Source of the DNA: JAZDEU01 sp043808545
Lineage (GTDB): Bacteria > Patescibacteriota > Patescibacteriia > JAZDEU01
NCBI GenBank assembly: GCA_043808545.1
Contig: JAZDEU010000007.1
Span: 1-14,820, forward strand
Reading direction: 5' to 3'
DNA: 14,820 nucleotides
Position numbers and translations under genes: made by a program. The notes beneath the pieces were generated by a model. The model did no database searches, had not been told where the DNA came from, and saw only the letters and a list, made by a program, of their open reading frames with translations. Shown here piece after piece: positions 6,579 to 11,558 of the stretch (position 1 is the stretch's first letter; each line of letters opens with the position of its first letter).

Positions 6579-7295
6579 CTATTTCCAGTTTCTGCTTTCA
6601 ATGCTTTTAACATTAAGGTATAAAAATAAAAATATAAAACTTACATAGTAAATCAAATCCCGTGAATCAATAAGCCCTTTGCCGATATTATTAAAATGCG
6701 CGCCAATTCCTAAAAACTGAAAAACAGGAACTATATTTCCACCCATTTTTTGAAGAACAAAATCGGCTCCGATTATAAATACCACGAAACAGCAAACTAA
6801 ACCAATTAGAAAAGCGATTATCTGATTTTTAGTTAAAGATGAAATAAACAAACCTAAAGATAAATATGCGCCGCCCAACAAGATAGCGCCAATATAACCG
6901 CCTATTACCGGTCCCCAGTCCATATTGCCAAGCCTTGATACTGTTATCGGTATTGTTAAAGATAAAAGAAGAACAAATGATAAAAACACAAGACTTGATA
7001 AAAACTTTGCTAAAACCACTTCCCAATCTTTCACTGGCAATGTTAAAAGAAGCTCAATAGTCCCGCTTTTTTTCTCTTCAGCCCAAATTCTCATAGTTAT
7101 AGCCGGGGATAAAAATAAAAATATCCACGGCAAGAGCATAAAATACTCCCTCATGCTAGCCTGATTTATTAAAAAGAAATTCTGGAAGAAAAGCCAGTTA
7201 GCTACTACCAAAAAAACCGCCGCAAAAATATAAGCGATTGGAGAGTTAAAATATGAAGCTAATTCTTTCTTGAAAATTGTTATTATATTTTTCAT
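6579..7295 (-). CDS. GldF-type ABC-2 permease
   Basis: A 238-residue protein with six predicted membrane segments (about 18-38, 52-70, 97-119, 129-153, 157-176 and 213-230). It opens with MKNIITIFKKELASYFNSPI, the hallmark N-terminus of GldF/ABC-2 permeases. The family cytoplasmic loop RIWAEEKKSGTIELLLTLPV is at about 69-88. It should form the membrane channel partner of the ATPase encoded upstream (7440-8372), with the GldG-type and DUF4340 proteins as outer-face partners. Start ATG 7295 is fixed by the conserved N-terminus. Length is normal for the family and no residues appear to be missing. Confidence 0.9.
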   Translation of the reverse strand: MKNIITIFKKELASYFNSPIAYIFAAVFLVVANWLFFQNFFLINQASMREYFMLLPWIFLFLSPAITMRIWAEEKKSGTIELLLTLPVKDWEVVLAKFLSSLVFLSFVLLLSLTIPITVSRLGNMDWGPVIGGYIGAILLGGAYLSLGLFISSLTKNQIIAFLIGLVCCFVVFIIGADFVLQKMGGNIVPVFQFLGIGAHFNNIGKGLIDSRDLIYYVSFIFLFLYLNVKSIESRNWK

Positions 7296-7329
7296 ACTTC
7301 AGTTTTTATATAATTTCAAATTACAAAGC

Positions 7330-7435
7330 TCCAATTATTCCAAATCAAATCCAAACTTCAAAACTACAAATACACTATTTTTTGGATTTTAAAATTGAAT
7401 TGGAATAATTTGGATTTTGGCATTTGGATTCAATA
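7330..7435. repeat. Intergenic repeat cluster between GldA- and GldF-type genes
   Basis: An 11-bp perfect inverted repeat AATTATTCCAA (7333-7343) / TTGGAATAATT (7400-7410) is surrounded by repeated words TCCAAA and TTTGGATT. The words differ from those in the other gaps of this operon. No gene or promoter is seen here. Confidence 0.5.
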
Positions 7436-7439
7436 TATT

Positions 7440-8372
7440 TTATTCTACTGTCAACTCTCTAAATACATCTTCAAGGCTCACAACTTCTCTCTTCATTTCC
7501 AGCATTGACCAGTTATTTTTTACAATGGTCATAAATACATATTCGCGAATATCCGCATTAGCGCCTACTGTTATTTGATAACCATAAATATCATCAGCTT
7601 CTTTATCTTTCTTCTTTACATCCTCAACATTTTCCATCAATTTCAATTTATCTATTACATCATTATAATTTCCTTTTACTTTTACATATAAAATCTCTTT
7701 TCTTTTTGCTTTTGAAATAAGTTCGCCAGTTGTTCCTTTTGCGACGATTTCGCCATTATTTATAATTACAACGCGATCGCAAGTAGCGCTAACTTCCTGC
7801 AAAATATGGGTGCTCAGTATTACAGTTTTATTTTCTCCGATTTTTTTAATTAAATTCCTGATTTCTACAATCTGGTTTGGATCCAGTCCGCTGGTCGGCT
7901 CATCTAAAACTAAAATCTCTGGATCATTGATCATCGCCTGAGCTAACCCGACTCTTTGCCTATATCCTTTAGATAACTCTCCGATCGGCTGTCTTACAAC
8001 TTTTTTTAATCCGCAAAGATCAAATATCTTTCTCATCTTATAAAGCAATTCCTGCTTCTCTGCTCCCCTCATTTCCGCCATAAACTTTATATACTCAAAA
8101 ACCTTCATGTCTTCATATAAAGGCACGCTTTCCGGCAAATAACCTATCATTTTTCTTATTTCTAATGAATTGTCTAAAATATTATAATTTCCAACCTTTA
8201 TATTACCTTTCGTAGGCGCGATTAAACCAGTCAAAATCCTCATCGTTGTAGTTTTTCCAGCGCCGTTAGGTCCTAAAAAACCTAAAACTTCCCCTTTTTT
8301 AACTTCAAAAGAGATATTATCTATAACTAAATTTTCTCCGAATTTTTTTGATAAATTTTCTACGCTAATCAT
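7440..8372 (-). CDS. GldA-type ABC transporter ATP-binding protein
   Basis: A 310-residue ATPase: Walker A GPNGAGKTT (34-42), signature LSKGYRQ (133-139), Walker B ILVLDEPTSGLDP (153-165) and switch histidine H189 (ILSTH). About 85 residues beyond the nucleotide-binding domain form the C-terminal regulatory domain typical of GldA and of drug/polysaccharide ABC-2 exporters. All catalytic motifs are intact. It is the first gene of the cassette ATPase-permease-GldG-DUF4340 and powers that complex from the cytoplasmic face. ATG 8372 gives the standard N-terminus MISVENLSKKFG. A TATAAT lies only 5 nt upstream of the start, so the transcript may be nearly leaderless. Confidence 0.92.
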   Translation of the reverse strand: MISVENLSKKFGENLVIDNISFEVKKGEVLGFLGPNGAGKTTTMRILTGLIAPTKGNIKVGNYNILDNSLEIRKMIGYLPESVPLYEDMKVFEYIKFMAEMRGAEKQELLYKMRKIFDLCGLKKVVRQPIGELSKGYRQRVGLAQAMINDPEILVLDEPTSGLDPNQIVEIRNLIKKIGENKTVILSTHILQEVSATCDRVVIINNGEIVAKGTTGELISKAKRKEILYVKVKGNYNDVIDKLKLMENVEDVKKKDKEADDIYGYQITVGANADIREYVFMTIVKNNWSMLEMKREVVSLEDVFRELTVE

Positions 8373-8377
8373 ATTAA

Positions 8378-8383
8378 ATTATA
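8378..8383 (-). promoter_or_regulatory. Possible -10 box (TATAAT) of the Gld-type operon
   Basis: A perfect TATAAT on the minus strand ends 5 nt before the ATPase ATG. No good -35 is found at 16-18 bp. If used, the mRNA would begin at or next to the start codon. Confidence 0.3.
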
Positions 8384-8393
8384 ATCAAAATCT

Positions 8394-8480
8394 GCAAATG
8401 TTTATCCAAATGCTCCAAATGCGAATTTATCCAAATTATTCGGATAAATTCGTTTTCGTAGTATTCGAATACTATTCGTA
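8394..8480. repeat. Hairpins and 16-bp palindrome upstream of the Gld-type operon
   Basis: An 11-bp perfect stem CGAATTTATCC (8422-8432) / GGATAAATTCG (8442-8452) has a 9-nt loop. Directly next to it is a 16-bp perfect palindrome TAGTATTCGAATACTA (8459-8474). The words ATCCAAAT and CTCCAAAT repeat before it. The palindrome has the shape of a dimeric repressor operator, but it may simply belong to the repeat clusters seen in the operon gaps. Confidence 0.55.
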
Positions 8481-8570
8481 GATTCGGATTATATATGAAC
8501 CGAAAACTTAATTTTACTTTATTATTGCATTGTTATATTATAATGGAATACAAAATAATTGCAAGCGAAG

Positions 8571-8591
8571 TTATCCACAATGTTATCCACA
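8571..8591 (+). promoter_or_regulatory. Two tandem DnaA-box-like 9-mers
   Basis: TTATCCACA occurs twice in the same orientation (8571-8579 and 8583-8591), 12 bp apart start to start. Both match the DnaA-box consensus TTATNCACA exactly. No dnaA, dnaN or AT-rich unwinding array is nearby, so an origin is not supported. A DnaA-titration or regulatory site, or chance, is possible. Confidence 0.4.
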
Positions 8592-8604
8592 GCGAGAACT
8601 ATGT

Positions 8605-8765
8605 TAGGAGGTGTAAAAAAATAAAGTTCCATAATTTCGCTCAGATTTATGCCAGATTTGCTTTTAAAAAATTTAAGGAATAGCGAGCTATTTTGAGAAT
8701 TTTTTGGAAGTAAAGATGGTATGAATATGAGATGAAATTGGGGAGGTTATTTTTTTACACCTCCT
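8605..8765. mobile_element. MITE-like element, 160 bp, with 19-bp perfect terminal repeats
   Basis: AGGAGGTGTAAAAAAATAA (8606-8624) is an exact reverse complement of 8747-8765. The inside (122 bp) has no convincing gene. TATGT occurs directly outside both ends (8600-8604 and 8766-8770), consistent with a 5-bp target duplication and one extra T on the left. Small size, perfect ends and flanking duplication fit a non-autonomous transposon relic. The ends also read as a full Shine-Dalgarno (AGGAGGTG) and its complement, so a structured RNA is an alternative. It lies 17 nt downstream of the permease stop (8783). Confidence 0.55.
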
Positions 8766-8782
8766 TATGTCCCTACTGCTTT

Positions 8783-10024
8783 TTACTCATACCGCAAAGC
8801 CTCAATCGGATCAAGCTTTGCCGCCTTGCGCGCAGGATAAATTCCGAATATTAAGCCAACTCCCCCGGAAACTCCTACAGACAAAATAATAGAGAATAAA
8901 GAAATAACTAAATCCCAATCATAGCCTAAATATTTTGCGGCGAGCGCTATAATGACAGAAATAACCGCGCCAATAATAATTCCGATAATTCCTGAAATCA
9001 GCGATATAATAACTGTTTCTACTAAAAATTGGCTCATTATGTGGGAGAATCTAGCGCCTATCGCCTTGCGCAAACCTATTTCTTTCGTTCTTTCGCTTAC
9101 GGAAATAAGCATAATATTCATAATGCCTATTCCTCCTACTATTAAAGACAGCGCGGCAATAGCCGCCATAAAAAATTTTAATACATTCGTAATTGTAGTT
9201 AAAGTTTCTAAAGCCTGCGCCTGGCTCCTAATTGTAAAATCTGAAACCTCATCTTTTGCTATATCATGCCGCTCGCGAAGTAAAACATTTATATCATCAA
9301 TCGTTCTATCAATATTTACGCCGTCATCAACTTTAACCCTTATAAAGCTAACATGATTTATGCCTAATAAAAGCTTCTGCGCGCTTGACACAGGTATGAA
9401 AACATAATCGTCTTGATTGATAAAACCCGCGGAGCCTCTTTCTTCTAAAACCCCGATAACGCGAAAACTTTCTCTTTTTATTTTCACTCTCTGATCTATC
9501 GCGTCTCCATCTCCAAAAATCTCTTGTTTTACTCCATAACCTAAAACAATAACTCTTGCAATTTCTTTTTCTTCCTGCTCATTTATAAATCTCCCTTCCG
9601 CCATCTTAACATCTTCAACATTTATATAATCCGCGGTAGTGCCAATAAAAGTAGTATCAGTATTTTCCGTACCCCAAGTTATAGTCCCAACTCCTTGGAC
9701 ATACGGTGCAACGGCAACAGCATTCGGGACATTCCCTTCTTTAGCGATTGCAAGCGTGTCTTCATAAGTTAAAGTAGTAATAGTTATCCCCAACGCAGAA
9801 GCAGGGGGGCCATCCTCATCGCTCGCGCCTGGAAGTATTCCTATTAAATTAGAGCCGACTCCTTTGATTTGGTTTAAAATTAAACTCTGCGCACCAGCTC
9901 CAACGGAAATAATAACTATAATTGAAGCAACGCCGATAACAATCCCGAGCATCGTTAAAAAGCTTCGGAATTTATTTGATAAGAGAGAGGTTATTGCTAA
10001 TTTTGATGACTCTCGTAAATTCAT
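8783..10024 (-). CDS. MacB-type ABC transporter permease
   Basis: A 413-residue protein with MacB/FtsX topology: one membrane segment at about 21-43 (LTMLGIVIGVASIIVIISVG), a roughly 240-residue extracytoplasmic MacB_PCD domain, then three membrane segments (about 283-308, 332-364, 372-396). The family signature SERTKEIGLRKAIGA is at 310-324 and PARKAAKLDPIEALRYE is at the C-terminus. Such permeases do not transport through a channel but couple ATP hydrolysis to movements outside the membrane. MacB works with MacA and TolC in Gram-negatives; neither is encoded here, so a single-membrane role (peptide export or envelope signalling) is likelier. Its ATG is 2 nt after the ATPase stop, implying translational coupling. 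Confidence 0.92.
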   Translation of the reverse strand: MNLRESSKLAITSLLSNKFRSFLTMLGIVIGVASIIVIISVGAGAQSLILNQIKGVGSNLIGILPGASDEDGPPASALGITITTLTYEDTLAIAKEGNVPNAVAVAPYVQGVGTITWGTENTDTTFIGTTADYINVEDVKMAEGRFINEQEEKEIARVIVLGYGVKQEIFGDGDAIDQRVKIKRESFRVIGVLEERGSAGFINQDDYVFIPVSSAQKLLLGINHVSFIRVKVDDGVNIDRTIDDINVLLRERHDIAKDEVSDFTIRSQAQALETLTTITNVLKFFMAAIAALSLIVGGIGIMNIMLISVSERTKEIGLRKAIGARFSHIMSQFLVETVIISLISGIIGIIIGAVISVIIALAAKYLGYDWDLVISLFSIILSVGVSGGVGLIFGIYPARKAAKLDPIEALRYE

Positions 10025-10026
10025 AT

Positions 10027-10749
10027 CTATTTTATCAGTTCATCTGAATGATTAGCTAAAATTTTATTCTTCACTTTTTCGTCAGATATAATTTTTCCAT
10101 CAAAAACTTTAATAATCCTATCCGCATGCTCCGCGGTATATTTTTCATGAGTAACTAAAATTATAGTTCTGCCATCATCATTTAATTTCTGCATAATTTC
10201 CATAACTTGATGACCTGATTTACTGTCTAAATTTCCAGTAGGTTCATCGGCAAAAATAACTTCAGGATCATTAACTAAAGCGCGCGCAATTGCGACTCTT
10301 TGTTTTTCTCCGCCTGAAAGCTGGTTTGAAAAATGATCTAAGCGGTGTGTTAATCCCACATTTTCTAAAGCCTTTTTCGCCCGTTCTTTATGTTCAGATT
10401 TTTTTATTCTAGTTGAGTAAAGCAATGGCAATAAAACATTATCTAATACCGTCGTTCTTTGCAATAAATTAAAACTTTGAAAAATAAAACCAACATCAAA
10501 GTTGCGCATATCCGCGAGAGTATCATCATCTAAATCTTTCACATTTTTATCATTAAATTTATATACCCCGTTTGTAGCTTTATCCAAAAAACTCAAAATA
10601 TGCATCAAAGTTGATTTTCCAGATCCCGACGGTCCCATAATAGAAACAAACTCTCCCTTTTTAATATCAAAACTAACGCCTCTCAAAACGGTTGTCACAA
10701 CTTCATCATTTATATAATCTTTAGTTAAATTTTCAACATGTATTAACAT
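10027..10749 (-). CDS. MacB/LolD-type ABC transporter ATP-binding protein
   Basis: A 240-residue ATPase starting MLIHVENLTKDY: Walker A GPSGSGKST (39-47), Q-loop Q91 (IFQSFNLL), signature LSGGEKQ (144-150), Walker B VIFADEPTGNLDS (164-176) and H201 (LVTHE). All motifs are intact, as in the MacB/LolD/FtsE subgroup that partners with the permease encoded next (2-nt gap). The frame is open upstream to 10815. However, ATG 10749 gives the conserved N-terminus and lies 10 nt after the antitoxin stop, whereas the longer form would overlap the antitoxin gene by 56 nt. No Shine-Dalgarno is visible, so reinitiation after the antitoxin gene is likely. Confidence 0.92.
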   Translation of the reverse strand: MLIHVENLTKDYINDEVVTTVLRGVSFDIKKGEFVSIMGPSGSGKSTLMHILSFLDKATNGVYKFNDKNVKDLDDDTLADMRNFDVGFIFQSFNLLQRTTVLDNVLLPLLYSTRIKKSEHKERAKKALENVGLTHRLDHFSNQLSGGEKQRVAIARALVNDPEVIFADEPTGNLDSKSGHQVMEIMQKLNDDGRTIILVTHEKYTAEHADRIIKVFDGKIISDEKVKNKILANHSDELIK

Positions 10750-10759
10750 AAAAAAAATT

Positions 10760-11086
10760 TCAATTTGCGCGGCAAGAACGCTGTTTTGTTGGTTCAATAA
10801 AAAAATGGAATCCAAGACCGTTCAGAATATTTCCCAAAGTAATCAATTGCGGATTGCCTTTGCAGGATAATGCGCGATATAAATTTTGGCGGTTAAGTTT
10901 TGTTTTTTGCGCCAATTGGCTAATCCCGCCACGCGCTTCCACCACATCCCGCAACGCTAATAAAAATGCTTCCGCATTATTATCTTTTTTATATTCTTCT
11001 AAAGCGACATTAAGATATGCGCTTGCCTCTTTAGAATCTTTGAGCGATTCTATTAAATAATCATTAAATTTTCTTGTTTTAGCCAT
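10760..11086 (-). CDS. Antitoxin of HigA / HI1420-like addiction module
   Basis: A 108-residue protein of the "addiction module antidote" type: N-terminal helical arm (MAKTRKFNDYLIESLKD, then EASAYLNVALEEY) and a helix-turn-helix at about 53-76 (GGISQLAQKTKLNRQNLYRA). It should neutralise the toxin encoded just upstream (5-nt gap) and, as in related modules, repress their shared promoter. Here the toxin gene comes first, the order usual for HigBA-like pairs. The gene ends with TGA at 10762-10760, 10 nt before the ABC ATPase start, so the transporter seems to share its transcript. Confidence 0.9.
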   Translation of the reverse strand: MAKTRKFNDYLIESLKDSKEASAYLNVALEEYKKDNNAEAFLLALRDVVEARGGISQLAQKTKLNRQNLYRALSCKGNPQLITLGNILNGLGFHFFIEPTKQRSCRAN

Positions 11087-11091
11087 ATTAT

Positions 11092-11430
11092 TTAAAATTT
11101 ATTATTATAATCTTTCCAATATTCTTTGACTTTTTTAATATCTTTATTTTGCGAATTTTTATCTCCAGCGCATAAAAGCAAAATAATTTTATTATTAACT
11201 TCTCCAAAATATATTCTATAACCAGAACCAAATTTTAATCTTAATTCAAAAAGTCCGCTACCAATAGATTTGTAATCCCCTAAAATGCCAAGCTCCATTC
11301 GGCGCAATCTATTTTTAATTCTGGCTTTGATGACAATATCTTTAATTGCTTCCAGCCATTCTATAATCGGCTCTCTGCCGCCTGCATTTTGATATATTTC
11401 TAATATTTTAGGAGTTGGTTTTATTAACAT
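11092..11430 (-). CDS. RelE/HigB-superfamily toxin (HI1419-like addiction module killer)
   Basis: A 112-residue protein from ATG 11430. It contains the family core: IIEWLEAIKD, RIKNRLRRMELGILGDYKSI, GSGLFELRLKFGSGYRIYFG, LLLCAGDKNSQNKDIKKVKE and YW near the C-terminus. These match the phage-derived Gp49-like / HI1419 toxin family, predicted mRNA interferases of the RelE fold. The frame is open upstream to 11526, but the extension overlaps the promoter and is not family-like. The near-consensus promoter puts the start site about 8 nt before ATG 11430, which supports this start. Length and core residues look intact, so the toxin is probably active. Confidence 0.9.
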   Translation of the reverse strand: MLIKPTPKILEIYQNAGGREPIIEWLEAIKDIVIKARIKNRLRRMELGILGDYKSIGSGLFELRLKFGSGYRIYFGEVNNKIILLLCAGDKNSQNKDIKKVKEYWKDYNNKF

Positions 11431-11445
11431 ACTAATTACATTTAT

Positions 11446-11474
11446 ATTGTAGCTTATATGCGACAAGATGTCAA
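11446..11474 (-). promoter_or_regulatory. Near-consensus promoter and possible operator of the TA-MacB operon
   Basis: On the minus strand TTGACA (11474-11469) is separated by exactly 17 bp from TACAAT (11451-11446). The toxin ATG begins 15 nt after the -10, so the 5' leader is only about 8 nt. A short inverted repeat GACA-N3-TGTC (11462-11472) overlaps the -35 and is a natural candidate for antitoxin binding. Confidence 0.75.
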
Positions 11475-11523
11475 GCAAATAAAAAAAATGCGTTGAGCCC
11501 AGTTCCCCTCTAGCAAGAAGGGA

Positions 11524-11550
11524 CACCTGTCCGCCTTGGGCGGAGGGGTG
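11524..11550. repeat. GC-rich hairpin between the secreted protease gene and the TA promoter
   Basis: TCCGCC (11530-11535) pairs with GGCGGA (11539-11544), extended after an internal loop by CACC (11524-11527) with GGTG (11547-11550). It lies 8 nt downstream of the protease gene stop on the minus strand. No T-run follows directly, so it is either a weak terminator or a dispersed hairpin repeat; the local GC content is far above the surroundings. Confidence 0.5.
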
Positions 11551-11558
11551 TGTTTTAA

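Noticed and set aside
8571..8591. Replication origin
   Set aside because: Only two DnaA-box-like sites, no dnaA, dnaN or AT-rich repeat array nearby; not enough to call an origin.
8495..8683. Plus-strand 62-codon open frame upstream of the MITE-like element
   Set aside because: It overlaps the DnaA-box-like pair and half of the 160-bp element, has no family-like sequence, and appears to be a chance frame.
10750..10815. Upstream extension of the MacB-type ATPase
   Set aside because: It would overlap the antitoxin gene by 56 nt; ATG 10749 gives the conserved N-terminus.
11431..11526. Upstream extension of the toxin gene
   Set aside because: It contains the -35/-10 promoter and is not part of the toxin family; ATG 11430 fits both the promoter and the family.
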